From the NCBI RefSeq assembly GCF_038397735.1, contig NZ_CP151635.1, positions 3,286,001 through 3,350,000 of the forward strand: 64,000 nucleotides of DNA, read 5' to 3'. A program made the position numbers and the translations under genes. Shown here piece by piece: positions 27,916 through 39,646 of this stretch (positions are counted from its first letter, which is position 1; each line of letters opens with the position of its first letter). Origin of the DNA: Microbacterium sp. LWH13-1.2. GTDB taxonomy: Bacteria; Actinomycetota; Actinomycetes; Actinomycetales; Microbacteriaceae. The notes beneath the pieces were generated by a model, which worked only from the letters and a program-made list of their open reading frames with translations, did no database searches and had not been told where the DNA came from.

Positions 27916-28656
27916 ATGCCCGAGAATCCCCCTGCCCGCTCTCGCCGAGCGCGGGTGCTCACCGCCGGTGCCGCTCTTGCGGCCTCGACCCTCCTCGCGT
28001 TCGGTGTGGCATCGCCTGCCTCCGCCGTCGTCATTCCGGTCGCCTACGACACAGTCGCACTGACGGCTGCTCCGACCTCGGTGTCCGTCGGCGACACCGT
28101 CACGGTCACCGCGGTCTTCACCGGGCTCGTCGATGCCTATGCCTATGAACTCGACATCGCCTACGACCCGGATCTGCTCGCGTTCGTCGCCGACAGCCAG
28201 ATCCTGCCCTCGGGAGGATTCGGATCGGCCACCGACACCGGGGCGCAGATCGCGGTCGCCGCCACGCGTCTCGGCACCTCGCCCGGCCTCGCCGGAACAC
28301 AGACTCTCGTGACCCTCCGCTTCACCGCGCTCGAGCCGGGAGACGCCTCGCTCGCGATCGCATCCGGGCGCATCGTGGATTCGAACGCCCAGCCGACCAC
28401 GGTCGATCCCAACGCCGCCGGCACGTCGGCGATCGTCGAGATCTCGGGCGACGACGGGTCGGAGCCTGGTTCCGGTGACGACGGTTCCGCCGCGGCCGAC
28501 CCCGGAACCGGCGCAGGATCGGGCTCGGGCTCCACCCCCGACGGCTCGCTCGCCGTCACGGGTGCCGACGCCGCTCCGTGGCTGATCCTCGGAGCAGCGG
28601 CGATCGCCGCCATCGCCGCGGGGACGGTCATCGCAGTGCGACGGAGGACTCGATGA
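27916..28656 (+). CDS. Sortase-anchored cohesin-domain surface protein
   Basis: 246 residues. A signal peptide with an Arg-rich N region (residues 1 to about 39, ending PASA) precedes one cohesin-like beta-sandwich (about 45-175). The visible pattern, VSVGDTVTVTAVFTG then YAYELDIAYDPDLLAFV and TLVTLRFTALEPGDASL, ending GRIVDSNAQP, is that of type I/II cohesins, the receptors for dockerin modules. A Gly/Asp/Ser linker follows, then LAVTG, a membrane helix and RRRTR, a class E-type sorting signal. The next gene encodes a secreted amidase with a dockerin-like segment, so this protein is inferred to hold that enzyme on the wall. Binding has not been shown, and the cohesin assignment rests on pattern only. 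Confidence 0.82.
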   Translation: MPENPPARSRRARVLTAGAALAASTLLAFGVASPASAVVIPVAYDTVALTAAPTSVSVGDTVTVTAVFTGLVDAYAYELDIAYDPDLLAFVADSQILPSGGFGSATDTGAQIAVAATRLGTSPGLAGTQTLVTLRFTALEPGDASLAIASGRIVDSNAQPTTVDPNAAGTSAIVEISGDDGSEPGSGDDGSAAADPGTGAGSGSGSTPDGSLAVTGADAAPWLILGAAAIAAIAAGTVIAVRRRTR

Positions 28657-28706
28657 TCGGGCGCGACATTCGAGCACAGCTGGCGAACAACAGGAGAGAC
28701 AAGACC

Positions 28707-30521
28707 GTGAAGAAGACCACACTCCGGATCGTCGCTGCCGTCTCGGTCGCAGGTGCTGCGATCGTCACGGGAAGCCTGGCGAGCGGGTCCGCGCTCGCGG
28801 CGCCGATTCCGGCGTCCGTCAGTCTGCCGCCGTACTACAGCGACCTCGACGTCACGGACGATGCGATGGTCACGACCGCGGATCTGACGATCGCCGCCGA
28901 TGCACTGGGACTCACGAGCGCTTCTCCGGACTGGTCACGCGTGTCGATCCTCGACACCGACGCCGACGGAGAGCTCACGATCCTCGATCTCGCCGACCTC
29001 TCGAAGCGGATCATCTACGACGACGGTCCTTTCGAACTCGTCGAAGCCTCGGTGATCGACATGCAGGCGGCGATGAATGCCGGGGTCGCGACGTCGCAGA
29101 GCATCACTCAGGAGTACCTCGACCGGATCGCGGCCTACGACCGGGCTGTCGTTCCCGGGGGGAGTCGCGCTCTCAACTCGATCATCACGGTGAATCAGCA
29201 GGCGCTCGCCAGCGCAGCGGCAGCTGACGAGATCCGAGCGTCGGAGGGGATGACCAGCATGCTCCTGGGCGTGCCGATCGCGCTGAAGGACAACTACGGC
29301 ACGGTCGATATGGTGACCACCGGCGGATGCGCCTGCTGGAATGAGAACCAGACGGCCACGGACGCCTCGATGGTGACCGGCCTGCGCAACGACGGTGCGG
29401 TGATCCTCGCGAAGGCCAGCCTCGACGAGTTCGCGTACGGATTCGTCTCCGAGTTCTCGTCGTTCCAGGATCCGGGTGCGACGTCCCTCGTGGCGAGTCC
29501 GTACGACACCACGAGGACGGCCGGCGGCTCGAGCGGCGGCACGGGCGCCGCCATCTCGGCGAACCTCGCGGCGATCGGCTTCGGCACCGACACCGGTGGA
29601 TCGATCCGCGTTCCCTCGTCGTACAACCAGCTCGTGGGCGTCCGTCCCACGGTGGGGCTGGCCAGTCGAGACGGCATCATCCCGCTGGCCCTGTCGCAGG
29701 ACACCGGCGGACCGATGGCCCGATCGGTCATCGACGCAGCCGTCGCGCTCGACGCGGTGGTCGGCATAGACGACGCCGACCCGGTCACCTCCCGACAGCA
29801 GGGTCTGGTGCCCGAGTCGTACACCTCGTTCCTCGACCCGAATGCTCTGCAGGGAGCGCGCATCGGCTACATCACGTCGATGGTCGGCAGCAACACCGGA
29901 ACCGTCCGACTCTTCTCCGAGGCGACGGCTGCGCTGACCGCTCAGGGTGCGACCGTGGTGACCGTGACGCCTCCGGCGGAGTTCGCCGCAGTGCTGAATG
30001 AGGGATCCGGATCGACGAACGAGTTCCTGCACGACCTCGACGAGTACATCGCCACGCACCTCGGGCCCGCGGTCGAGGCGCGGACGCTGACCGACATCCT
30101 CGCCACGAACAGCTTCGTGACCTCGCGGCGATCGATCTATGAGGCGCGCAACGCCGTCACCGATGCGACGTACGAGGCATGGGCCGGCGAGACCGGCTCG
30201 CACACCGTGCAGATCGCAGCGGGCAAGACCCTTGTGACGCAGATGATGGAGGATCTCGACCTCGACGCGATCATCTACCCGAGTACGAACGCATACGGAA
30301 CCCAGGGCACCAACATGAGGTTGAGCCCGAACACCGGAATGCCGTCCGTCACCGTTCCGATGGGTCAGACGATCGCGGGCGAGAGCGTTCCCGGCAGCGG
30401 AGTGAACCTGGAGTTCCTCGGACGCGACTTCGACGAGGGCACGCTGCTCGGTCTGGCCTACGCATTCGAGCAGACGACGGATGCTCGCACGTCGCCGTCG
30501 CTCTACGGGCCGCTTCCGTGA
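28707..30521 (+). CDS. Secreted amidase-signature enzyme with N-terminal dockerin-like module
   Basis: 604 residues from GTG 28707, chosen because AGGAGAG lies 8 bp upstream and it gives a clean signal peptide (KKTTLRIVAAVSVAG to SALAAP). An ATG at 28653, overlapping the upstream stop by 4 bp, is the alternative. Residues about 43-103 hold two EF-hand-like repeats, LDVTDDAMVTTADLTIAADALG (degenerate) and LDTDADGELTILDLADLSKRI, matching a type I dockerin. The amidase-signature domain follows with the Ser-cisSer-Lys triad in context: IALKDNYG (Lys194), GGSSGG (Ser275/276) and DTGGSIR (Ser299). It hydrolyses an amide (substrate unknown) outside the cell. The neighbour encodes an anchored cohesin protein. 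A terminator closes the pair. Confidence 0.85.
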   Translation: MKKTTLRIVAAVSVAGAAIVTGSLASGSALAAPIPASVSLPPYYSDLDVTDDAMVTTADLTIAADALGLTSASPDWSRVSILDTDADGELTILDLADLSKRIIYDDGPFELVEASVIDMQAAMNAGVATSQSITQEYLDRIAAYDRAVVPGGSRALNSIITVNQQALASAAAADEIRASEGMTSMLLGVPIALKDNYGTVDMVTTGGCACWNENQTATDASMVTGLRNDGAVILAKASLDEFAYGFVSEFSSFQDPGATSLVASPYDTTRTAGGSSGGTGAAISANLAAIGFGTDTGGSIRVPSSYNQLVGVRPTVGLASRDGIIPLALSQDTGGPMARSVIDAAVALDAVVGIDDADPVTSRQQGLVPESYTSFLDPNALQGARIGYITSMVGSNTGTVRLFSEATAALTAQGATVVTVTPPAEFAAVLNEGSGSTNEFLHDLDEYIATHLGPAVEARTLTDILATNSFVTSRRSIYEARNAVTDATYEAWAGETGSHTVQIAAGKTLVTQMMEDLDLDAIIYPSTNAYGTQGTNMRLSPNTGMPSVTVPMGQTIAGESVPGSGVNLEFLGRDFDEGTLLGLAYAFEQTTDARTSPSLYGPLP

Positions 30522-30526
30522 GCCAA

Positions 30527-30565
30527 GGCCGGCGACTGTTCGACGAACTCGGACAGTCGCCGGCC
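30527..30565 (+). terminator. Terminator after amidase gene
   Basis: 13-bp arms GGCCGGCGACTGT (30527-30539) and ACAGTCGCCGGCC (30553-30565), perfect, before recF. Confidence 0.82.
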
Positions 30566-30617
30566 CGCCCGGGCTCGGGCGGAGGGAGATGTCAGACCCC
30601 GAAGGTAGGCTGACAGC

Positions 30618-31778
30618 GTGATTGTGGAACACCTGAGCCTGGTCGATTTCCGCAATTACGCGACCGCTGAACTCGCCCTGCACAAGGGACCGAACGTCCT
30701 CGTCGGCCGAAACGGCCAGGGGAAGACGAATCTCGCGGAGGCCGTCGTCTTCCTCGCGACACTGGGTTCGCACCGGGTCTCCTCCGATGCGCCGATGGTC
30801 CGCGAGGGACAGGATTTCGCGATCATCCGCGCGCGACTGTCACACGGTGAGCGTCGAGTGCTCGTCGAGGTGCAGCTCAACAAGCAGGGGTCGAACAAGG
30901 CCCGCATCAACGGCTCGCCGTCGAAGACCAACGAACTCCCCCGTTACGCGCACGTCGTGCTCTTCGCTCCAGAAGACCTGCAGATCGTCCGCGGCGACCC
31001 GTCGGCGCGGCGACGCTTCGTCGACCAGCTGCTCATCCAGCGCACCCCGCGTATGTCGTCGGTGCTCGCGGACTACGACAGAGTGCTCAAGCAGCGCAAT
31101 GCGCTGCTCAAGTCGGCCCGTGCTCGCGGCATCAAAGGCGAGGGACTCAGCACGCTCGACGTGTGGGACGACAAGCTTGTGTCGCTCGGGGCCGAGATCA
31201 TCACCGCGCGTCAGCGTCTGGCCGCCGATCTGCAGCAGCCGGTGGCCGAGGCCTATGCGGCTATCGCCGGTGAAGACCACCGCCCGCAGCTCGACTGGGC
31301 GCTCTCGGTGCGCGGAGCGGATCCCGAAGAGGGAGTGGATGCTCCGGCCGAGACCTCGGGCGACATCGCCGAGATGTTCCACGCCGCACTGCTCGCGAAG
31401 CGGTCGAACGAGCTCGACCGCGGCCTCACTCTCACCGGTCCGCATCGTGACGACCTGGTGCTGCGTGTTCGCGGTCTTCCGGTCAAGGGATACGCCTCCC
31501 ACGGGGAATCCTGGTCGGTGGCGCTCGCCCTGCGCCTCGCCTCCGCCGAGCTGCTGCGCAGCGAATCCCCGGCCGGCGACCCTGTGCTGATCCTCGACGA
31601 CGTGTTCGCCGAGCTCGACGCCGATCGCCGGCAGCGCCTCGCGGCGTTGACGGCCGGGTACGAGCAGGTGGTGGTGACCGCGGCGGTGGAGGAGGATATC
31701 CCCGAGGTGCTTCACGCCCACGTGGTGCGGATCTCTGCGGGAACCATCAGCGACGAGAGGGAGGTGGACGATGACTGA
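30618..31778 (+). CDS. recF: DNA replication/repair protein RecF
   Basis: 386 residues from a GTG start. SMC-like ATPase: IVEHLSLVDFRNYATAEL, Walker A GRNGQGKTNLAEAV, the family motif DPSARRRFVDQLL, signature region and Walker B PVLILDDVFAELDADRR. RecF binds gapped DNA and helps RecA loading. The stop overlaps the dciA start by 8 bp. Confidence 0.96.
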   Translation: MIVEHLSLVDFRNYATAELALHKGPNVLVGRNGQGKTNLAEAVVFLATLGSHRVSSDAPMVREGQDFAIIRARLSHGERRVLVEVQLNKQGSNKARINGSPSKTNELPRYAHVVLFAPEDLQIVRGDPSARRRFVDQLLIQRTPRMSSVLADYDRVLKQRNALLKSARARGIKGEGLSTLDVWDDKLVSLGAEIITARQRLAADLQQPVAEAYAAIAGEDHRPQLDWALSVRGADPEEGVDAPAETSGDIAEMFHAALLAKRSNELDRGLTLTGPHRDDLVLRVRGLPVKGYASHGESWSVALALRLASAELLRSESPAGDPVLILDDVFAELDADRRQRLAALTAGYEQVVVTAAVEEDIPEVLHAHVVRISAGTISDEREVDDD

Positions 31779-32274
31779 TATCGCAGCCGTTCCGGCCCCC
31801 GAGACCCCGGAGACCGTCGCCACGTACCTGCGTCTGCGGGGCCTCGCGCCGAGTTCGAAGTCGTGGAAGCGCAAGCGGCGCATCGTCACGGATGACGACA
31901 ACGCCCCTTTCACCCCTGGGCGCGATCCCGGAGCCCTCGGCGCAGTGCTCGACAAGCTCAGCCGGGACTCCGGCTGGCAGAAGACTCTGGCCCGCGAAGA
32001 CCTGGTGCGTCAGTGGGCGGACCTGGCCGGATCCGACACCGCGAAGCACTCCGAGCCGGTCTCGCTCGAGCGCGGAGTGCTCACCGTGAAGTGCGATTCG
32101 ACGGCGTGGGCGAAGAATCTCCAGTACATGCGCGGAACGATCCTCACCGAGATCGGTCGGCGGTATCCCGACGCCGGTGTCGAGAACCTCCGCTTCATCG
32201 GACCGGACGTACCCTCCTGGAAATGGGGCCCCAGAGTCGTTCCAGGACGGGGCCCACGCGATACCTACGGGTAG
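31771..32274 (+). CDS. dciA: DciA family (DUF721) helicase-loading protein
   Basis: 167 residues. The DUF721 core is at about 45-145: LGAVLDKLSRDSGWQ, LVRQWADLAGSDTAKHSEPVSLERGVLTVKCDSTAWAKNLQ and the VENLRFIG ending, a type II-KH-like fold. DciA homologues interact with the replicative helicase and are thought to load it where DnaC is absent. Location between recF and gyrB and the recF overlap are typical of actinobacteria. The N-terminal 45 residues are basic and probably flexible. Confidence 0.9.
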   Translation: MTDIAAVPAPETPETVATYLRLRGLAPSSKSWKRKRRIVTDDDNAPFTPGRDPGALGAVLDKLSRDSGWQKTLAREDLVRQWADLAGSDTAKHSEPVSLERGVLTVKCDSTAWAKNLQYMRGTILTEIGRRYPDAGVENLRFIGPDVPSWKWGPRVVPGRGPRDTYG

Positions 32275-32368
32275 GACACCACAGATGGGGTCCGAAACGC
32301 TCAGAGGGCCACAGGTGGCCGCTGAGCCGCATATCGACACGAAAAGCCGCTAGACTGGGAGTTCGTGA

Positions 32369-34462
<2,094 letters not shown>

Positions 34463-34514
34463 CGCGTCCCCCGCGCCTGCATTCGTTCGACAACGACCGG
34501 AATCGACAACACAC

Positions 34515-37076
34515 ATGACTGACGAAGTACGCCCCGAGCCGGCACACGACCACGGCAAGATCGATCAGGTCGACCTGCAGTCGGAGATGCAGCGCAGCTA
34601 CCTCGATTACGCGATGGCCGTCATCGTCGGCCGCGCGCTGCCCGACGTGCGCGACGGGCTCAAGCCCGTGCACCGCCGCGTGATCTACGGCATGTACGAC
34701 GGCGGATTCCGCCCCGACAAGTCGTTCTCGAAGTGCGCCCGCGTCGTCGGCGAGGTCATGGGTCAGTATCACCCGCACGGCGACTCGGCGATCTACGACG
34801 CCCTGGTCCGCCTGGTGCAGCCGTGGTCGCTGCGCTACCCGCTGGCCCTCGGCCAGGGCAACTTCGGCTCCCCCGGCAACATGGGCGCCGCTGCTCCTCG
34901 ATACACCGAGACCAAGATGGCCCCGCTCGCGCTCGAGATGGTGCGCGACATCGAAGAGGACACGGTCGACTTCACCGACAACTACGACGGTCAGACCCAG
35001 GAGCCGACGGTCCTGCCGGCGCGTTTCCCGAACCTGCTCGTCAACGGATCGGTCGGCATCGCGGTCGGCATGGCGACGAACATCCCCCCGCACAACCTGC
35101 GTGAGATATCCGCCGCTGCACTGTGGGCTCTCGACAACCCCGGTCTCCCCCGCGAGGAGCTGCTCGAGGGACTGATCCAGCGCATCCCCGGTCCTGACTT
35201 CCCGACCGGTGCGCAGATCCTCGGCACCAAGGGTGTGCAGGAGGCGTACCGCACCGGACGCGGATCGATCACGATGCGCGCGGTCGTCAACGTCGAGGAG
35301 ATCCAGGGCCGCACGTGCCTCGTGATCACCGAGCTGCCGTATCAGGTGAACCCCGACAACGTCGCGGTGAAGATCGGCGACCTCGCCCGCGACGGCAAAA
35401 TCACCGGCATCGCCGACATCCGCGACGAGTCGTCCGACCGCACGGGTCAGCGTCTCGTGGTCGTGCTCAAGCGCGATGCGGTCGCGAAGGTCGTGCTGAA
35501 CAACCTGTACAAGCACACGCAGCTGCAGGAGAACTTCGGCGCGAACATGCTCGCGATCGTCGACGGCGTGCCGCGCACGCTCGCGATCGACGGCTTCGTG
35601 ACCCACTGGATCACGCATCAGCTCGAGGTGATCGTCCGTCGTACGCGCTTCCGCCTCGCCAAGGCAGAGGCGCGCATGCACATCCTGCGCGCCTACCTCA
35701 AGGCGCTCGACGCGCTCGACGAGGTCATCGCTCTCATCCGTCGATCGCAGACCACGCAGGACGCGAACGAGGGACTGCAGAAGCTCCTCGACATCGATGA
35801 CATCCAGGCCCAGGCGATCCTCGACATGCAGCTGCGCCGACTGGCCGCGCTCGAGCGTCAGAAGATCCTCGACGAGGCTGCGGAGCTCGAGCGCCTCATC
35901 GGCGAGTACCAGGCGATCCTCGCCGACGAGTCGCTGCAGCGCGACATCATCCGTGACGAGCTCACCGGCATCGTGGAGCGCTTCGGCGACGACCGTCGCA
36001 CGCACATCCTGCACGGCTTCGACGGCGACGTCTCGATGGAAGACCTCATCGCCGAAGAGGAGATGGTCGTCACCATCACCCGCGCCGGATACATCAAGCG
36101 CACGCGCAGCGACAACTACCGGTCGCAGCACCGCGGTGGCAAGGGCATCAAGGGCGCGCAGCTGCGGGCCGATGACATCGTCGAGCACTTCTTCGTGACG
36201 ACCACGCACCACTGGCTGCTGTTCTTCACCGACAAGGGCCGGGTCTATCGCTCGAAGACCTACGAGGTCCCCGAGGCCGGCCGAGACGCGAAGGGCACGC
36301 ACGTCGCGAACCTCCTCGCTCTGCAGCCGGACGAGAACATCGCGCAGGTGCTCGACATCCGCGATTACGCGGTCGCCGACTACCTCGTGCTCGCGACCCG
36401 CGACGGACTCGTCAAGAAGACGCGCCTCGACACCTACGACACCAACCGTCAGGGCGGCGTCATCGCGATCCGCCTGAACGACGAGGACGAACTGGTCTCG
36501 GCGTTGATGGTCAACGCCGAGGACGACATCCTCCTCATCAGCCGCCGGGGCATGTCGGTGAGGTTCAGCGCGACCGACGATGCGCTGCGCCCGATGGGAC
36601 GCGCGACCGCCGGAGTGAAGGGCATGAAGTTCCGTGAGGGCGACAGCCTGCTGTCGGCATCCGTCGCGGCTCCCGGTCAGTTCGTGTTCGTCGTGACGGA
36701 CGGCGGCTACGCGAAGCGCACCGCCGTCGAGGAATATCGCGTCCAGGGACGTGGTGGTTTCGGCATCAAGGTGGCCAAGCTCCACGACGATCGGGGCACT
36801 CTCGCGGGTGGTCTGATGGTCTCGGCCGACGACGAGGTCCTTGTGGTTCTGTCCAGCGGCAAGGTGGTACGCTCTGCCGTGGCCGAGGTGCCCGCCAAGG
36901 GCCGAGACACCATGGGAGTGGTTTTCGCACGGACGACGGAAGCCGACCGGATCCTCGCCATCGCCCGCAACGGTGAGCGCGGCCTCACCGACGAAGACGA
37001 ATCGGATGAGGCTGAGGTGGACTCCGAGACCACCGCCCCCGAGACGAACGAGAACCCTGAGGAAGCAGACGCATGA
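34515..37076 (+). CDS. gyrA: DNA gyrase subunit A
   Basis: 853 residues from ATG 34515. The quinolone-resistance region reads [19 protein letters not shown], so the Ser and Asp positions linked to quinolone susceptibility are both unmutated. The catalytic Tyr lies in [10 protein letters not shown]. The C-terminal half holds the six-bladed pinwheel repeats, with the GyrA box as [10 protein letters not shown]. The tail is acidic. The stop overlaps the next start by 4 bp. Confidence 0.97.
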   Translation: MTDEVRPEPAHDHGKIDQVDLQSEMQRSYLDYAMAVIVGRALPDVRDGLKPVHRRVIYGMYDGGFRPDKSFSKCARVVGEVMGQYHPHGDSAIYDALVRLVQPWSLRYPLALGQGNFGSPGNMGAAAPRYTETKMAPLALEMVRDIEEDTVDFTDNYDGQTQEPTVLPARFPNLLVNGSVGIAVGMATNIPPHNLREISAAALWALDNPGLPREELLEGLIQRIPGPDFPTGAQILGTKGVQEAYRTGRGSITMRAVVNVEEIQGRTCLVITELPYQVNPDNVAVKIGDLARDGKITGIADIRDESSDRTGQRLVVVLKRDAVAKVVLNNLYKHTQLQENFGANMLAIVDGVPRTLAIDGFVTHWITHQLEVIVRRTRFRLAKAEARMHILRAYLKALDALDEVIALIRRSQTTQDANEGLQKLLDIDDIQAQAILDMQLRRLAALERQKILDEAAELERLIGEYQAILADESLQRDIIRDELTGIVERFGDDRRTHILHGFDGDVSMEDLIAEEEMVVTITRAGYIKRTRSDNYRSQHRGGKGIKGAQLRADDIVEHFFVTTTHHWLLFFTDKGRVYRSKTYEVPEAGRDAKGTHVANLLALQPDENIAQVLDIRDYAVADYLVLATRDGLVKKTRLDTYDTNRQGGVIAIRLNDEDELVSALMVNAEDDILLISRRGMSVRFSATDDALRPMGRATAGVKGMKFREGDSLLSASVAAPGQFVFVVTDGGYAKRTAVEEYRVQGRGGFGIKVAKLHDDRGTLAGGLMVSADDEVLVVLSSGKVVRSAVAEVPAKGRDTMGVVFARTTEADRILAIARNGERGLTDEDESDEAEVDSETTAPETNENPEEADA

Positions 37077-37477
37077 GCACAGTAGCCGACAAGCTGGCGA
37101 AGAAGTCCACGCGCAAGACCGGCGGCAAGCAGGTTCGCCTGCGCCTCGTCTACGTCGACTTCTGGTCGGCCGTGAAGCTCTCGTTCCTGGGAGCCGTCGC
37201 GCTCGCCATCGTCACGATGGTGTCGTTCTTCCTGATCTACCTCGTGCTGCAGGCGACCGGAATCCTCACGCAGGCCGACGAGTTCATCGGCACGATCACC
37301 GACAACTCGGTGCGCATCTCCGAGGTGGCGGGTCTTCCGCAGGTGATGGCCTTCGCGGCTGTCGTCTCGATCCTGAACCTCATCGTGTTCACCGTGCTCG
37401 GCGCGGTCATCGCCGGTATCTACAACGTCGCCGTGAAGGTGACGGGCGGACTGCTCGTCGGGTTCATGTCGAACTGA
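37073..37477 (+). CDS. DUF3566 transmembrane protein
   Basis: 134 residues. A basic N terminus is followed by [25 protein letters not shown] and two strong membrane helices with a short external loop between them, matching DUF3566, which occurs after gyrA throughout actinobacteria. Function is unknown; start overlap with gyrA implies co-translation. Confidence 0.9.
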   Translation: MSTVADKLAKKSTRKTGGKQVRLRLVYVDFWSAVKLSFLGAVALAIVTMVSFFLIYLVLQATGILTQADEFIGTITDNSVRISEVAGLPQVMAFAAVVSILNLIVFTVLGAVIAGIYNVAVKVTGGLLVGFMSN

Positions 37478-37489
37478 TCGACCGGATTC

Positions 37490-37526
37490 GACGAGGGGCG
37501 GATGCGAATCGCATCCGCCCCTCGTC
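37490..37526. terminator. Bidirectional terminator
   Basis: 18-bp self-complementary arms (37490-37507 and 37509-37526) between the convergent DUF3566 and VIT-family genes; in practice the innermost pairs open to form the loop. Confidence 0.85.
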
Positions 37527-37529
37527 CGT

Positions 37530-38240
37530 CTATACGACGCCTGTCGTCCCGAGCAGTGTTCCGATCAGCCAGGTCGCGAACAGCGCGAGCCCGCCGCCGA
37601 TGACGAGTCGGACGGCCGCGCGTACGGGCGGAGATCCGCCGATCTTCGCAGCCACTGTGCCGGTGACGGCCAGTGCGAGCAACACCACGACGAACGTGAC
37701 CGGCACCCGCCACGCCGGCGGCGGGAGCAGGATGGCGAGCAGCGGGAGCAGAGCGCCGAGGGTGAAGGCGACCGCAGACGAGAGCGCCGCATGCCACGGG
37801 TTCACGAGGTCGTCCTGGTCGATGCCGAGCTCGACCTCGAGGTGCGCGGCGAGGGCGTCGTGCGCGGTGAGCTCCTCGGCGACCGTGCGCGCGGTCTCCT
37901 CGCTGAGTCCGCGTTCGCGGTAAAGGGTGGTGAGCTCGGTGAGCTCCGTCTCGGGCATCGTGCGCAGCTCCTCGCGCTCCTTCGAGATCAACGCCCGCTC
38001 GCTGTCCCGTTGGCTGCTCACCGAGACGTACTCACCGAGCGCCATGGATATGGCCCCGCCGACGAGCCCCGCGAGGCCCGCCGTGAGCAGGGCGGCGTTG
38101 TCGGTCGTGGCGCCGGCGACGCCCACGACCAGCGACGCGATCGAGACGATGCCGTCGTTCGCGCCCAGGACCCCGGCGCGCAGCCAGTTCAGCCGCTGTC
38201 CGACCCCGGCTCCGTGCGGTTCGCCCTCGTGTGCACTCAT
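37530..38240 (-). CDS. VIT1/CCC1-family transporter
   Basis: 236 residues. LRAGVLGANDGIVSIASLVVGVAGA is the family's first helix with the metal-binding Asp; GGAISMALGEYVSVSSQRDSE is the second signature with the Glu ligand, followed by a charged hydrophilic metal-binding helix region (REELRTMPE...) and three C-terminal helices. Relatives move Fe2+ or Mn2+ out of the cytoplasm. It is transcribed alone. Confidence 0.9.
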   Translation of the reverse strand: MSAHEGEPHGAGVGQRLNWLRAGVLGANDGIVSIASLVVGVAGATTDNAALLTAGLAGLVGGAISMALGEYVSVSSQRDSERALISKEREELRTMPETELTELTTLYRERGLSEETARTVAEELTAHDALAAHLEVELGIDQDDLVNPWHAALSSAVAFTLGALLPLLAILLPPPAWRVPVTFVVVLLALAVTGTVAAKIGGSPPVRAAVRLVIGGGLALFATWLIGTLLGTTGVV

Positions 38241-38377
38241 GGGCTCAGTGAATCAGATCGGTCGGTATCCGCGCGCCCCCCTCTGGTAGCGCGGCCGCAG
38301 CACGTTCGGGAAAACCCGAAGCCGGGTCTCCGGTTGGCTCGGTGTCGGCGCCATCGGGGCCGCCGTACCTTTGAACC

Positions 38378-39646
38378 ATGACGACACAGACTGCCACGCC
38401 ACCACCGGCGACGGCCTCGAAGCCGCCGCTGCGCATCTTCCTCTCGATCCTGCATCTGGCGGGCATCGGGGTCATCGGCGGCTTCATCTTCGCGACTCTC
38501 TCCGGACTCCTCGGCACAGGCCTCGGGCTGCTCTTCGCCGCCGGCGTCGGGGTCGTGCTCCTCGTCGGATTGGTCTACGCCCTCTTCGGCGTCGGCTGGT
38601 TCGAGGTGGCACGCGTCGGTGCGCTCTACAAGACGCCGATCGCCCCGCTGCGCTGGCGGCCTCGTGATCGGCCGGGCTTCGCCGGATGGCTGCGCGCACT
38701 CGGACGTCAGGCCATCGACGGCCGCATGTGGCGGGCGCTGGCGAACTTCGCGATCACCGCGGTGCTGGGCTGGATCGTGCTGCGTCTCGCCTGGGGCGTC
38801 GTCTGGTCGATCGTGATCTGCTTCGCTCCCCTTGCGGGAACGGACGCCGTGATGGGCCCCTTCGGGGGCGGCGGGATCGACGCCGCGTGGGCTCCGCTCA
38901 TCGGCATCCTCGGCATCGCCGCATCCCTCGGCGGCATGATCGGTCTCGCTCTCCTGCACCGGGTGCTCTCACTGTCCATCGTGATCCGCAGCCGCGAGGC
39001 AGAGCTCACGGAGCGTGTGCGCACCAGCACCGCACAGCGGGAGGGGGCGGTGCGCGCCGCCGACGTGGAGCGCACCCGCATCGAACGCGACCTGCACGAC
39101 GGCGTCCAGCCGAGGCTCGTCTCGGTCGGCATGACGCTGGGACTCGCCCAGCAGAAGATCGACAACGACCCGGATGCCGCGAAGGAGCTGATAGCCGAGG
39201 CGCACACGTCGACCAAGGCAGCGATCACTGAGCTGCGACAGCTCGCCCGCGGCATCCACGCCTCCGTGCTCGGCGACCGTGGCCTCGATGCGGCACTTTC
39301 TGCGCTGGCGGGTCGGTCGCACATCCCCGTGAACCTCGATGTGCGGATGGATGGACGCTGCAGCCGTGAGGCAGAGGCAGCGGTCTACTTCTCGATCGCC
39401 GAGTCGCTCACCAACGCCGCGAAGCACTCTCGTGCCAGTGAGGCCAGGGTGACCGTGCGACTGCGTGACGGCGGGCTGCTGTGGGCCCGCGTCGAAGACA
39501 ACGGAATGGGCGGCGCTCAGGTGCAGCCCGGTGGCGGTCTCGACGGCATCGCGAACCGCATCCTCGCCGCCGGCGGAACCTTCCGCCTCGAGAGCCCTGT
39601 GGGCGGCCCGACCAGTCTGGAAGTGAACGTGCCATGCGCATCCTGA
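38378..39646 (+). CDS. Sensor histidine kinase (HisKA_3/NarL type)
   Basis: 422 residues. Four to five membrane helices in the first 200 residues form a membrane sensor (a PspC/DUF-like sensor fold is possible). The dimerisation motif ERTRIERDLHDGVQPRLVSVGM places the phospho-acceptor at His240, and the ATPase block ARVEDNGMGGAQ with GLDGIANR closes the protein. It overlaps the response-regulator gene by 13 bp. Architecture and the DUF4097 gene downstream resemble LiaFSR/VraSR-like envelope-stress systems; the actual signal is unknown. Confidence 0.9.
   Translation: MTTQTATPPPATASKPPLRIFLSILHLAGIGVIGGFIFATLSGLLGTGLGLLFAAGVGVVLLVGLVYALFGVGWFEVARVGALYKTPIAPLRWRPRDRPGFAGWLRALGRQAIDGRMWRALANFAITAVLGWIVLRLAWGVVWSIVICFAPLAGTDAVMGPFGGGGIDAAWAPLIGILGIAASLGGMIGLALLHRVLSLSIVIRSREAELTERVRTSTAQREGAVRAADVERTRIERDLHDGVQPRLVSVGMTLGLAQQKIDNDPDAAKELIAEAHTSTKAAITELRQLARGIHASVLGDRGLDAALSALAGRSHIPVNLDVRMDGRCSREAEAAVYFSIAESLTNAAKHSRASEARVTVRLRDGGLLWARVEDNGMGGAQVQPGGGLDGIANRILAAGGTFRLESPVGGPTSLEVNVPCAS

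Noticed and set aside
28578..28706. Upstream starts for the amidase (28578 or 28653)
   Set aside because: 28578 lies inside the cohesin gene; 28653 is a possible coupled start but spoils the signal peptide and lacks the good ribosome-binding site found before GTG 28707. Kept as an alternative only.
27769..30565. Cohesin/amidase pair as a transposon or integron cargo
   Set aside because: No transposase, integrase or flanking repeats were visible; codon use is like the neighbours. Acquisition by transfer remains possible but unproven.
37490..37526. Long inverted repeat after DUF3566 considered as a mobile-element end
   Set aside because: No transposase or target duplication; it lies exactly between convergent genes, as expected for a bidirectional terminator.
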